33,190 bases of DNA from Paenibacillus puerhi (GTDB lineage: Bacteria; Bacillota; Bacilli; Paenibacillales; NBRC-103111): assembly GCF_009846885.1 (NCBI RefSeq), contig NZ_WUWM01000051.1, forward strand, positions 1 through 33,190. The letters are read 5' to 3'. The notes under the pieces were generated by a model. It ran no database searches, had not been told where the DNA came from, and worked only from the letters and a program-made list of their open reading frames with translations. The translations under genes and the position numbers were made by a program. Below are positions 8,462-15,478 of the stretch, in pieces (positions within the stretch are counted from its first letter, which is position 1; every line of letters begins with the position of its first letter).

Positions 8462-9364
8462 ATGGAGTTAAAACAACTACAGTATTTTATGGCCATTTGT
8501 GAAGAGCTTCACTTCACCAAAGCAGCTGAAAAAATGGGAGTCAGTGCACCCAACATCAGCCAACAGATAAGGAGATTGGAGGAAGAATTAGGAGTTCTGT
8601 TGTTCGATCGTGTGGGAAAAACAATTGTCCTTACAGAAGCTGGAGCGATTCTTCGTGAACATGGTGCTGCCGTGTTTGGGCATCTGCAGCAAGCGAGCGA
8701 TGCCATTGCTGATCTCAAGCAGATGCAAGGCGGATCACTATCCATCGGCGTCTTGCCCGGTGACGCGGATCTCATGTTTAATGCCTTGCTATTGGACTTC
8801 CATCAGACTTATCCCACCATCTCGCTGTCCCTTCTGGAAACCACGAAAGTAACCGAACAAGTTTTGGACCGAAGCATCGATGTCGGCGTAACCATTGGAC
8901 CTGTTATCGATGAACGTCTCACGTCAATCCCCCTGTTTCGCGAGGAATTTTCATTGGCGGTACGTAGTAATGATCCCCTTGCCATGGAAAACTTCATTCC
9001 CTTGAATAGGCTGCATGCCTTGAAGATGGTCATGTTTCCACCCGACCATCAATGCCGCAAGTTGATCGACCGCTTTTGCATGGACAAAGGGTTTACAGTG
9101 GAGCCGCATATGGTGACGACAACGTTATCCTCCCTCCTCCAGATGGTACAAAGCGGAGTTGGCGCCTGCGTTCTGCCGCGACTTCTACTGGATAATCTTC
9201 ACCATAGAGACATCAAAGTCGTGCACCTTAGGAATCCTACGCCTTCTCAGGACATTTGTTTGATCTACCGCAGCGACAGATATGTCGGATACGCCATGCG
9301 CACGTTCATCAAGACTTTGAGAGCCTACATCGAGACCGCTATCAATCATGCGAAGTCTTCATAG
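8462..9364 (+). CDS. LysR family transcriptional regulator
   Basis: A 300-aa LysR regulator of standard length. The N-terminal winged helix (MELKQLQYFMAICEELHFT, then AAEKMGVSAPNISQQIRRLE) is followed by a linker helix. The periplasmic-binding-protein-like effector domain starts near residue 90 (GSLSIGVLPG). The effector is not predictable. It is divergent from the DinB/NTF2-like operon with a LysR-type palindrome between them. No gene follows directly on its strand. Confidence 0.93.
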   Translation: MELKQLQYFMAICEELHFTKAAEKMGVSAPNISQQIRRLEEELGVLLFDRVGKTIVLTEAGAILREHGAAVFGHLQQASDAIADLKQMQGGSLSIGVLPGDADLMFNALLLDFHQTYPTISLSLLETTKVTEQVLDRSIDVGVTIGPVIDERLTSIPLFREEFSLAVRSNDPLAMENFIPLNRLHALKMVMFPPDHQCRKLIDRFCMDKGFTVEPHMVTTTLSSLLQMVQSGVGACVLPRLLLDNLHHRDIKVVHLRNPTPSQDICLIYRSDRYVGYAMRTFIKTLRAYIETAINHAKSS

Positions 9365-9469
9365 ACAGGGTAGTACCAGAGCATGATCTGCAAGCCTTCA
9401 AGGTGCTCGAAAAGCCGCTGCCCCTCACACAATACCACATGTTGGAACTTATACTGCCCATAACGAAAA

Positions 9470-9490
9470 ACGGCAGCCGCCGGCTGCCGT
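9470..9490. terminator. GC-rich hairpin between convergent genes
   Basis: An 8-bp stem (ACGGCAGC/GCTGCCGT, 5-nt loop), with TTTTTCG on the minus-strand side and CTTATC on the plus side. It lies 43 bp past the DUF1232 gene and is a likely terminator for it. Confidence 0.7.
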
Positions 9491-9532
9491 CTTATCATGA
9501 TTCAACTATCGCGTCCTGCTATACTTCAACCG

Positions 9533-9949
9533 TTATTTTAACAGTCCATAGATATACCAACCACTCCATACAGCTAATGCAATCCAAACGGCTATTACGA
9601 GTGTGCCTGTAATCCAATTCTTAGGTTTGCCAAATTTTCTTTGTTCCTCTGCCTTTGTACGGTATTCTTCAAGCACTTCCTTTGGAAACAGTCGTAAGGC
9701 TATGTAGACACCTAGCGGTACAAGAATTAAATCGTCAAGATATCCGAGTATCGGTATAAAATCTGGGATCAAGTCCACAGGGCTAAAAGCATACGCAACT
9801 ACACATATTGCAAATATTTTTGGAAACATGGGTACCCGTGGGTCACGATATGCCAGATACATCACCATCAAGTTTGTTTTAAGTTTCTTTGCCATCGTTT
9901 TCAATCTATTTATTAATGATTGTTTTGATTCATTCGCCTTAGCGTCCAT
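9533..9949 (-). CDS. DUF1232 (YkvA-like) membrane protein
   Basis: A 138-aa integral membrane protein. The central block from about residue 45 to 85 carries the DUF1232 signature AFSPVDLIPDFIPILGYLDD, a short amphipathic/membrane hairpin highly conserved in YkvA-like proteins. A final hydrophobic helix (VIAVWIALAVWSGWYIYGL) ends the protein. The N-terminal 35 residues are basic and cytoplasmic. The function of the family is unknown. An AAAGGGTGA site precedes the ATG. It stands alone. Confidence 0.85.
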   Translation of the reverse strand: MDAKANESKQSLINRLKTMAKKLKTNLMVMYLAYRDPRVPMFPKIFAICVVAYAFSPVDLIPDFIPILGYLDDLILVPLGVYIALRLFPKEVLEEYRTKAEEQRKFGKPKNWITGTLVIAVWIALAVWSGWYIYGLLK

Positions 9950-10096
9950 TGTCAGTTCACCCTTTGGAAAGTCTTCTTCATATAGCAGAGAGCACCATTA
10001 GTATTCGGTATGATCATTGAAGAATCCTGCCTTTTAGCTTAACGCGAACTAGGGGACAGCTGTTACCCGCGGCGACCTGCTCCCATGGTTGTTGTG

Positions 10097-10295
10097 CTAT
10101 CGTTCCCAATAGTTGTGGATGTAACTCCAAATTGTTTTCTCTTAGAGGCACAGAATATCGGCGGTCTCCTTAACAGGCATTCCCATGATACGCAGACGGA
10201 CCGTCTGCAATCGCTCGTACATCCCGCAATCCTTTGTAAATCTTAACCGTTCTCCACTTCAGCCAGGGCTTTCTTGTTCTCCATCCCGTCCACCA
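10097..10295 (-). mobile_element. IS630-family transposase 5' remnant, copy A
   Basis: Minus-strand DNA here encodes the N-terminal helix-turn-helix of an IS630-like transposase (GMPVKE...ADIL...KTI in copies elsewhere). Relative to the copy at 19109-19284 it lacks one base in the 'GCTGAAGTG(A)GAGAACGG' stretch and is frameshifted. Its interior extends a little further (YIHNYWER) than copies B and C, which are cut and joined to IS110 DNA. It ends just upstream of the promoter of stalk gene 1. Confidence 0.7.
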
Positions 10296-10338
10296 AATTA
10301 TATATAATGATGTAACTTTTGGAACATACGTCACGTCT

Positions 10339-10375
10339 TATAATACAAGCAATAATATTACCTAGGAGGGAATAT
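10339..10375 (+). promoter_or_regulatory. Promoter and ribosome site of stalk gene 1
   Basis: A consensus -10 TATAAT (10339-10344) lies 33 bp before the TTG start. The -35 is poor (TTTTGG or CTTTTG at 16-17 bp), so an activator or an alternative sigma factor may be needed. TAGGAGGG follows. The same arrangement is present in copy 2 (TATAAT at 12301-12306). Copy 3 lacks it. Confidence 0.6.
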
Positions 10376-10377
10376 TT

Positions 10378-10965
10378 TTGAAAAAATATATGATTGGCGG
10401 AGTTATAGGTGCGATTTTAGCCACTTCTGTTACAGTTCATGCTGAAACAGTATTAACAACAGTGCAAGCTTATCTATGGCCAACTACTATAAGAATAAAT
10501 ATAAATGGAGAAAATAATCAATCCAACCCAGCGGAAATTGAAGTGCTCAATTACAAGGATCTCGCTTACGTCCCCTTGCGTTTTGTATCAGAGGGATTAG
10601 GTGCAACAGTAAAGTATGAAGAAGATGGACGGTTCCCAGGAAGGTTCATTTTTATAGATATCGCTGATGACCAGGACTTAACAGTAAGGGACGATCACGG
10701 AATAGTTGGAATGGGTAACTTCACTTTTGTGCACGGTAATAGGTCATATATGACAGCGCAGATTAAACAATATAAAGATATTCCTGTAAATCATAGACTT
10801 CGTATCTCCTTTTATGACAAGGAAGGTAGACTTTTATTGAAACAATTTCTCAATAATTACTCCTTTGTTCTAGGGGGGGTACAAACTAACTCTACAATAT
10901 TGGAGGGGAATACTGAATCAGCAGATATATCCAAAACGAAGATTGAATTAGTGATTCCTGGATGA
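10378..10965 (+). CDS. Secreted stalk-domain (copper amine oxidase N-like) protein, copy 1
   Basis: A 195-aa exported protein. Residues 1-22 form a signal peptide ending VHA|ET. Residues 38-95 are a stalk domain: NGENNQ, then YVPLRFVSEGLGATVKY and IFIDIAD, the pattern shared with the N-terminal domain of copper amine oxidases and many Bacillales surface proteins. The remainder is strand-rich (NFTFVHGNRSYMTAQI, LRISFYDKEGRLLLKQF) and unrecognised. The start is TTG, fixed by TAGGAGGG and by its conservation in all three paralogues. It differs from copy 2 at about six residues (V25A, I42L, F90S, a Val/Ala in DIP[VA]NH and the last two). Function unknown; probably at the cell surface. Confidence 0.85.
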   Translation: MKKYMIGGVIGAILATSVTVHAETVLTTVQAYLWPTTIRININGENNQSNPAEIEVLNYKDLAYVPLRFVSEGLGATVKYEEDGRFPGRFIFIDIADDQDLTVRDDHGIVGMGNFTFVHGNRSYMTAQIKQYKDIPVNHRLRISFYDKEGRLLLKQFLNNYSFVLGGVQTNSTILEGNTESADISKTKIELVIPG

Positions 10966-11032
10966 ATTATATTGCTGACTAACAAACTGAAGCAAAGTAA
11001 AATATGGTTTTTGCTGCCGCAACCCTGGCGTT

Positions 11033-11193
11033 AATATCACTTGCGTAAACCAAGGAAGTGTGAGCTATTATGCTTCGATGATGAACAACTGGGATCGGAC
11101 TTGGAGTTAGATCAAGAATTGATTGCGTCTAGTGATTTTGTGTAATTTTGAGGAAGATATATAATTACTACTCAAGTTCATTAATTTACCTAA
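11033..11193 (+). pseudogene. Decayed copy of the split sigma factor genes
   Basis: Three blocks match the intact locus in order: 11033-11113 to 15004-15084, 11114-11131 to 15106-15123, and 11132-11193 to 15359-15420. The gaps correspond to deletions of 21 bp and 235 bp; the second removes most of the region-4 HTH and the gene boundary. A stop (TAG) at 11130 and the missing start make it non-functional. The fusion point at 11033 coincides with the end of the stalk-gene duplication unit. Confidence 0.85.
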
Positions 11194-11693
11194 GCTATTT
11201 TGAGCCTTAGGGGCATACGTGGGTGTGAAAACGGGGAGTAATTTCTGAATCCAGAGTTGGTGTTTTTTGTCGCCATATCTTCTGAACCGCAAAGAAAGCA
11301 AGACACAACAGTGTTATGTACAGATTGCCGCTGTGGCTGCCATGCGACTATAGTTGGACGTTTCCGGGGCTGCCCAGACGGAGGAAGAAGCGTCAGCAAC
11401 TTACAGATGGGCATATTTTCTCATCAGCAACGATTCATGCTCCTAAAGAAGCCATGCATACTTACACGAAACGACGTGGGCGGAGCGTTTTTTTTCGTAC
11501 AGCCCACATCAATCCATTATTCACCATAGAAACATTGCTATTGGTTGCCTTTCATGAACTAAACAAAGAAAAAACGGGGTCTGTCAAGAACTTCGTATTA
11601 GTTTGAGCTAGTCGAGACATAGATCTCGAATGACAAGCGAAGCTATGAACGACAAGAAGGATTGGGGCTATCAGCACGATATAAAAGGAGCGG
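11194..11693. other. Non-coding decayed DNA with partial homology to 15765-15870
   Basis: No convincing gene. A stretch around 11205-11290 (GTGGGTGTGAA, TAATTTCTGAATCC, then TTTTGTCG) resembles 15770-15845 downstream of the intact sigma locus. This shows that the ancestral duplication extended beyond the sigma genes. The remaining 11300-11690 contains short open frames in several phases but no recognisable domain. Confidence 0.6.
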
Positions 11694-11905
11694 ATGATGA
11701 ATCCTGTTATTAGCCTAGACGTATCAAAAGGTGAAAACCACGGCCAAGCTTTTCTTGACAAGAACACGGCAAAACATTTCGTTTTACTCATACACCCAAG
11801 GGATTGCTCATTCTTTTGGATATACTGAGATCATTAGAACTGGAAAGCGGCAATCGCCCTGCTATTATTCAAAAGGCTTCGGGTCATTGCCAATTTCCGC
11901 TGATT
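11694..11905 (+). pseudogene. IS110-family transposase 5' fragment
   Basis: It starts MNPVISLDVSKGENHGQAF, the RuvC-like DEDD domain opening (LDVSKG) typical of IS110 transposases. After about 25 residues the frame shifts by one. The other frame continues KTFRFTHTPKGLLILLDILRS and then RPAIIQKASGH, matching the family's next conserved block (usually EATGHY). The catalytic Glu of that block is replaced by Lys (QKASGH). The reading ends at PLIE, where the DNA switches abruptly to inverted IS630 sequence. Confidence 0.8.
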
Positions 11906-12171
11906 GAACTCCGAATCGTTTTCTCTGAGCGGCTCAGAATATCGGCGATCTCTTTAACAGGCATTCCCATGATCCGCAGACGAACCGTCTGCAATCGCTC
12001 GTACATCCCGCGATCCTTTGTAAATCTTAACCGTTCTCCACTTCAGCAAGGGCTGTCTTGTTCTCCATCCCGTCCACCACGATATCCTGATTCTTACAAT
12101 AATCGGTTCGGCGATCATAGGGAAATCCCTTTCTCTTTTTGGAAATTCTATGATTCATTCTATATAGGAAA
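11811..12171. repeat. Chimeric IS110/IS630 repeat, copy B
   Basis: About 361 bp shared with 19040-19401. Each consists of the same IS110 piece (plus strand, LDILRSLELESG...) joined at the same point (GATTGAACTCC) to an inverted 5' end of an IS630 transposase, followed by its upstream flank ending TATATAGGAAA. An identical junction in both copies means the chimera formed once and was then duplicated. Confidence 0.85.
11906..12171 (-). mobile_element. IS630-family transposase 5' remnant, copy B
   Basis: This is the minus-strand half of the chimeric repeat. It encodes the transposase start (ATGGAGAACAAG-like), the helix-turn-helix GMPVKE with TIRS, then runs out at the junction with IS110 DNA. 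The left part (12080-12171) is probably the element's terminal non-coding region. It has no DDE catalytic domain and cannot transpose by itself. Confidence 0.75.
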
Positions 12172-12267
12172 TTACTTTAACTGCATAGGCCATGGTTAAA
12201 GTAAACTTAATAAGAATTACAAATAATAATTGTTTTTATAATGCTTATTTGGGTAAAAATTCTATAA

Positions 12268-12995
12268 AATGATGTAACTTTTGGAATATGCTTCTCGTCT
12301 TATAATACAAGCAATAATATTACCTAGGAGGGGAATATTTTTGAAAAAATATATGATTGGCGGAGTTATAGGTGCAATTTTAGCCACTTCTGTTACAGTT
12401 CATGCTGAAACAGCATTAACAACAGTGCAGGCTTATCTATGGCCAACAACGATAAGAATTAATTTAAATGGAGAAAATAATCAGTCCAACCCAGCCGAAA
12501 TTGAAGTGCTCAATTACAAGGATCTCGCTTACGTTCCCTTGCGTTTTGTATCAGAGGGATTAGGTGCAACAGTAAAGTATGAAGAAGATGGACGGTTCCC
12601 AGGAAGGTCCATTTTTATAGATATCGCTGATGACCAGGACTTAACAGTAAGGGACGATCACGGAATAGTTGGAATGGGTAACTTCACTTTTGTGCATGGT
12701 AATAGGTCATATATGACAGCGCAGATTAAACAATATAAAGATATTCCTGCAAATCATAGACTTCGTATCTCCTTTTATGACAAGGAAGGTAGACTTTTAT
12801 TGAAACAATTTCTCAATAATTACTCCTTTGTTCTAGGGGGGGTACAAACTAACTCTACAATATTGGAGGGGAATACTGAATCAGCAGATATATCCAAAAC
12901 GAAGATTGAATTAGTGATTCGTGAATAGATTATATTGCTGACTAACAAACTGAAATAAAGTAAAATATGGTTATTGCTGCCGCAACCCTGGCGTT
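12268..12995 (+). repeat. Stalk-gene duplication unit, copy 2
   Basis: Nearly identical to 10306-11032. It is preceded by an AT-rich stretch (12190-12265) rather than IS630 DNA and followed by the terminator region shared with the convergent 350-aa gene, so this is probably the ancestral context. Confidence 0.9.
12341..12928 (+). CDS. Secreted stalk-domain protein, copy 2
   Basis: A 195-aa near-duplicate of the copy at 10378. It has a signal peptide (residues 1-22, ending VHA|ET), a stalk domain with YVPLRFVSEGLGATVKY, and a strand-rich C-terminal half. The TTG at 12341 is chosen by alignment with copy 1 and by TAGGAGGGG upstream; an open extension to 12281 covers the promoter. It is convergent with the 350-aa gene, separated by a strong shared terminator. 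Copy 3, with its remnant of the 350-aa gene downstream, has the same order, so stalk + 350-aa appears to be an ancestral pair. Confidence 0.85.
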   Translation: MKKYMIGGVIGAILATSVTVHAETALTTVQAYLWPTTIRINLNGENNQSNPAEIEVLNYKDLAYVPLRFVSEGLGATVKYEEDGRFPGRSIFIDIADDQDLTVRDDHGIVGMGNFTFVHGNRSYMTAQIKQYKDIPANHRLRISFYDKEGRLLLKQFLNNYSFVLGGVQTNSTILEGNTESADISKTKIELVIRE

Positions 12996-13087
12996 TAGAA
13001 CATCATGCCAAGGTTAGCGGTATTTATTGTTCTAAACGGTTCAATTCTCCTAAACATAAGGATTCCCATATTTAACCACGATTGTAG

Positions 13088-13143
13088 AAATAGGTTTGCC
13101 CCTTAAACAGTAATTTTCTTTAAGGGACAAACCTATTTTTAGT
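13088..13143. terminator. Bidirectional terminator between stalk gene 2 and the 350-aa gene
   Basis: A 20-bp stem with one mismatch (arms 13088-13107 and 13119-13138, 11-nt loop) with T-rich tails on the plus strand (ATTTTTAG). It lies 19 bp from the end of the 350-aa gene and ends both convergent transcripts. Confidence 0.85.
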
Positions 13144-13161
13144 TATCGTGACGTATCGTAT

Positions 13162-14214
13162 TTATGCCCAGTGAATCTCGACAGGACTGGCATTGCCTCC
13201 GGTCAGCGTGTACCATATATTTTTTGTGATGGTGCTGTATCCTGTAAAGGAGGAATCAAAATTCCATGCTACATTAAGGTTATTTTTGTTACAACCACTA
13301 TAGGCACCATTGTTTCTGATTACGTAATAATTCGGAAATCCGCTATCTTGAAGGTATCCATAGACATTACCTTTACGCGTCGCGCTGTCGTTTATATTAA
13401 ATTGCAGGTTATAATCAATACCGTAATTACCAGCTACCCAAACAGAACAGTTCTGAGTGTAATCCCAACCTTGTTCATATTCATTGGTAAGTCCTACCGA
13501 TGTGGTGGGATGTCCTAGAACCAAGCAGCTAGACATACTGGGGTGCGTATTGATATTGATTACTGCATTGCGTGAAGAATGATTAAAAGTGCCGCGCACT
13601 AGTTTACCATAAGCCTTTTGGGAGTAGTTCCAATCTGTGTTTTGATCATATCCCCAAGTATCCATCATGCTACTAGTAATTGAGCTTGGATATAATGCAG
13701 CAAAAACAGTAATCTCAACGTTGGCCAAATTTCCAGATGAATCAGTGGCTACATAATCGACAACGCCCCCAGTAGAGTGGCCTCCTGGAACATTCTGTTG
13801 AATCAAATCGAATGTTTGATTACTGCTGATGGTTGTTCTATACGTATCCGTGCCCGAAGACGCTAACCAGTTTTCCCAAGCATACCCCCCGGCAACAACA
13901 GCCCATTCTGAAGAAGCAGAGCCAGTTCGGTTTGTATAGATATTTACAGGAAATCCATTGCGGTTACGAACACGAACTACTAATTTATATGTGTTGCTTG
14001 AACCATTTGAATGGTGAAAGAAAACACGTGCACGGCCTCTCACGCTAGGATCACGATAAAAATACTTTTTATTTTCTGCTGTGTTGTAATCGGAGAACGA
14101 CTCTGGAAAGTTGCTGTATACTAATTTATTCCCAGTAAGACTAAGAGCAACACTAGAGGTAATATTCTGATAATTAACAAGTTTACCTACGTTGTTACAA
14201 GAATTTAAGCTCAT
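13162..14214 (-). CDS. Unrecognised 350-aa strand-rich protein
   Basis: I do not recognise this family. The protein is rich in Ser, Thr, Asn, Gly and aromatic residues, has no signal peptide or membrane helix, and reads as alternating beta strands with polar turns (YKLVVRVRNRNGFPVNIYTN; LANVEITVFAALY). It may have two similar-sized domains, joined near GGVVDYVATDSSGN (149-162). Four cysteines (6, 230, 256, 308) are not arranged as a known metal site. AAAGGAGA 7 nt before the ATG supports the start. It follows a 54-aa gene by 56 bp on the same strand. A truncated relative lies after stalk gene 3 (18931-19039). A surface, matrix or spore-coat role is possible but unproven. Confidence 0.75.
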   Translation of the reverse strand: MSLNSCNNVGKLVNYQNITSSVALSLTGNKLVYSNFPESFSDYNTAENKKYFYRDPSVRGRARVFFHHSNGSSNTYKLVVRVRNRNGFPVNIYTNRTGSASSEWAVVAGGYAWENWLASSGTDTYRTTISSNQTFDLIQQNVPGGHSTGGVVDYVATDSSGNLANVEITVFAALYPSSITSSMMDTWGYDQNTDWNYSQKAYGKLVRGTFNHSSRNAVININTHPSMSSCLVLGHPTTSVGLTNEYEQGWDYTQNCSVWVAGNYGIDYNLQFNINDSATRKGNVYGYLQDSGFPNYYVIRNNGAYSGCNKNNLNVAWNFDSSFTGYSTITKNIWYTLTGGNASPVEIHWA

Positions 14215-14270
14215 TTTGATGTCTCCTTTAATCTATCATTTGGTAATATGAAACTCGTTCGTAGAATCCT

Positions 14271-14435
14271 TTAATCTCTCTTCTCCACCTGGTTCATTAA
14301 AAGTTCTCTAATATATTCGACTAGCATCTGGGGTGTTGCTACTGTTTCGGGTACTCGGACTACCTGAGCGATTTCTTCTAGGATTTCTTTATCCTCTTTC
14401 AAAATTTGTGCCTTTGCTTTTCCACATTCACACAT
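14271..14435 (-). CDS. 54-aa protein with N-terminal CxC motif
   Basis: A small protein beginning MCECGKAKAQ and continuing as an acidic helix (ILKEDKEILEEIAQVV) and a second helix (PQMLVEYIRELLMNQVEKRD). I do not recognise it. The start at 14435 is preceded by GAGGAGG with 9 nt spacing. The earlier ATG at 14453 overlaps that site and is less likely. It is 56 bp upstream of the 350-aa gene and probably co-transcribed. The short CxC head could bind metal or form a disulfide, but nothing else supports this. Confidence 0.65.
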   Translation of the reverse strand: MCECGKAKAQILKEDKEILEEIAQVVRVPETVATPQMLVEYIRELLMNQVEKRD

Positions 14436-14471
14436 ATTTCTGTTCCTCCTCATTGTTTTGATCGTAGGAAT

Positions 14472-14505
14472 ATTTGGTTTACTAGTTTAAATTTTCCAAC
14501 CAAAT
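14472..14505. promoter_or_regulatory. Inverted repeat upstream of the 54-aa gene
   Basis: ATTTGGTT (14472-14479) and AACCAAAT (14498-14505) form a perfect 8-bp inverted repeat, centred about 50 bp before the 54-aa gene. A regulatory protein site is possible. No consensus sigma-A promoter is obvious here. Confidence 0.4.
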
Positions 14506-14611
14506 TTTCGCTCCGTCACATATAAAGCAAATTTTGGGGTTCTAAATACAACTAAAAAGTTATTTTATATGCTTTAGCTTGCTGTCGCACACGAGATAGA
14601 ATAGAGGCCAC

Positions 14612-14761
14612 TTACTTAAAATCTTGTATCTTCTTAATAAGTTCTGTTATTGTTTGATCCAATTTGTCTAGGCGTTTTTGAACATTTATTAATAAAAACA
14701 TAGTTACAGCTATAGGAAACCCAATATCGCTTATGAATTTTATCAGTGCAGTTGATTCCAT
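14612..14761 (-). CDS. yvrJ: YvrJ family small membrane protein
   Basis: A 49-aa protein beginning MESTALIKFISDIGFPIAVT. The pattern of a short amphipathic lead, GFPIAV within one membrane helix, then a charged coil (RLDKLDQTITELIKKIQ) is that of the YvrJ family. In Bacillus subtilis yvrJ belongs to the SigO/RsoA regulon and lies beside those sigma genes. Here it is divergent from a SigO/RsoA-like gene pair across a long palindrome, the same association. AAAGGAGGGG precedes the ATG. Its function is unknown. Confidence 0.75.
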   Translation of the reverse strand: MESTALIKFISDIGFPIAVTMFLLINVQKRLDKLDQTITELIKKIQDFK

Positions 14762-14819
14762 AATGTTCCCCTCCTTTCCAATTCTCCCCTAATCTAAATG
14801 TAATTTTTTTGTAAATAAC

Positions 14820-14879
14820 TACAACCAGACGAAAAAACAAGAACATGTGTTCTTGTTTTTTCGTCTGGTTGTATATAAT
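14820..14879. promoter_or_regulatory. 52-bp palindrome abutting a TATAAT box between yvrJ and the sigma genes
   Basis: Arms 14820-14845 and 14848-14873 are perfect 26-bp reverse complements around a 2-nt centre. TATAAT (14874-14879) begins immediately after the right arm, so the palindrome covers the -35 of a rightward promoter for the sigma genes. The core GAACATGTGTTC (14841-14852) matches the inner part of the Bacillus LexA box (GAAC-N4-GTTC), though the flanking C and G of the box are A and T here. As RNA it would form an exceptionally stable hairpin. Confidence 0.7.
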
Positions 14880-14933
14880 ATCCAATTTTTTACGTATTGT
14901 ATGAGGGGAGAAAAAAGGTGAGGAGCAAATAGA

Positions 14934-15284
14934 ATGGATTATAATGTTGAAAATCCGTTGTATTATTATCGTGAAGAATTGTATCGGTTTGCTTGGCGTA
15001 TACAATATCACTTGCGTAAACAAAGGAAATGTGAGCTATTATGCTTCGATGATGAACAGCTGGGATCGGAATTGGAGTTAGATCTGGTTGGTAATCTACA
15101 TATAGAAGAATTGATTGCGTCTATTGACTCCCCTAAGGCTAGGTATATCGTTCGTCGGATTTACATGGATGGGATGACGGAGAAAGAGGTTGCAAAAGAA
15201 CTTAATATAACTCAACAGGCGGTGAGTAAATGGAAGAAAAAAAGTTTGGAAAGCATTCGAAGAAAATGGGTGTCAGACCAGTAA
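14934..15284 (+). CDS. SigO-like sigma subunit carrying region 4
   Basis: A 116-aa protein. Residues 62-112 match sigma-70 region 4: SPKARYIVRRIYMDGMTEKEVAKEL, then the recognition helix NITQQAVSKWKKKSLESIRRKW. The N-terminal half (YYYREELYRFAWRIQYHL) is helical and has no region 2, so it cannot recognise a -10 element alone. The following gene, overlapping by 55 bp, supplies a region-2-like helix. This split resembles B. subtilis SigO (region 4) and RsoA (region 2), and the divergent yvrJ strengthens the match. It could also be a phage-type late regulator of the ArpU/sigma-like kind. AGGTGAGGAG 8 nt upstream supports the start. A partial duplicate has decayed at 11033. Confidence 0.75.
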   Translation: MDYNVENPLYYYREELYRFAWRIQYHLRKQRKCELLCFDDEQLGSELELDLVGNLHIEELIASIDSPKARYIVRRIYMDGMTEKEVAKELNITQQAVSKWKKKSLESIRRKWVSDQ

Positions 15285-15478
15285 TTCCTGAAAATGAAGC
15301 CAAGAGTTTAACAGTGCACTTATTAAAGGCAAAAAAGGGTGACAAAGAAAGCCTGGAAGTGATTTTGTGTTATTTTGAAGAAGATATAGAATTACTACTC
15401 AAATTCATTAATTTACCTAAAGAAGATGGATTACAAACTTTGAAATTAGCCTTGATTGAATCGATCTTAAAAGAATAA
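15230..15478 (+). CDS. RsoA-like sigma co-factor with region-1.2/2-type helix
   Basis: An 82-aa protein. Residues 28-60 (LLKAKKGDKESLEVILCYFEEDI) follow the pattern 'akkGDkeAleeLi..fe' seen at the start of sigma factor region 2 and in the short RsoA/HTH_16-type proteins. The core-binding part of region 2 appears to be the only domain. The start at 15230 uses GCGGTGAG inside the upstream gene. Met13 (15266) is an alternative without a good ribosome site. Overlap with the region-4 gene implies coupled translation and a fixed ratio. By analogy with RsoA it would join the upstream product to make one functional sigma factor. That partnership is inference. Confidence 0.65.
   Translation: MEEKKFGKHSKKMGVRPVIPENEAKSLTVHLLKAKKGDKESLEVILCYFEEDIELLLKFINLPKEDGLQTLKLALIESILKE

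Larger units (their letters stand above)
10306..11032 (+). repeat. Stalk-gene duplication unit, copy 1
   Basis: This segment, comprising promoter, stalk gene and 3' flank, is nearly identical to 12268-12995, with one single-base length difference in the ribosome-site region. Identity starts at AATGATGTAAC and stops after AACCCTGGCGTT, where copy 1 joins decayed sigma-gene DNA and copy 2 continues into unrelated sequence. Both ends are sharp. Confidence 0.9.

Noticed and set aside
11257..11606. Overlapping 90-96 aa plus-strand frames rich in Cys and Arg
   Set aside because: They are in conflicting phases, have no ribosome site or recognisable domain, and lie in decayed DNA.
14841..14852. A confirmed LexA (SOS) box
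   Set aside because: The inner core fits, but the outer C and G of the box are missing and the site is the centre of a longer palindrome, so I keep it only as a hypothesis.
14634..15023. 129-aa minus-strand frame across the sigma/yvrJ region
   Set aside because: It crosses the palindrome and the opposite-strand sigma gene, lacks a ribosome site, and the true minus-strand gene here (YvrJ, 14612-14761) is in another frame.
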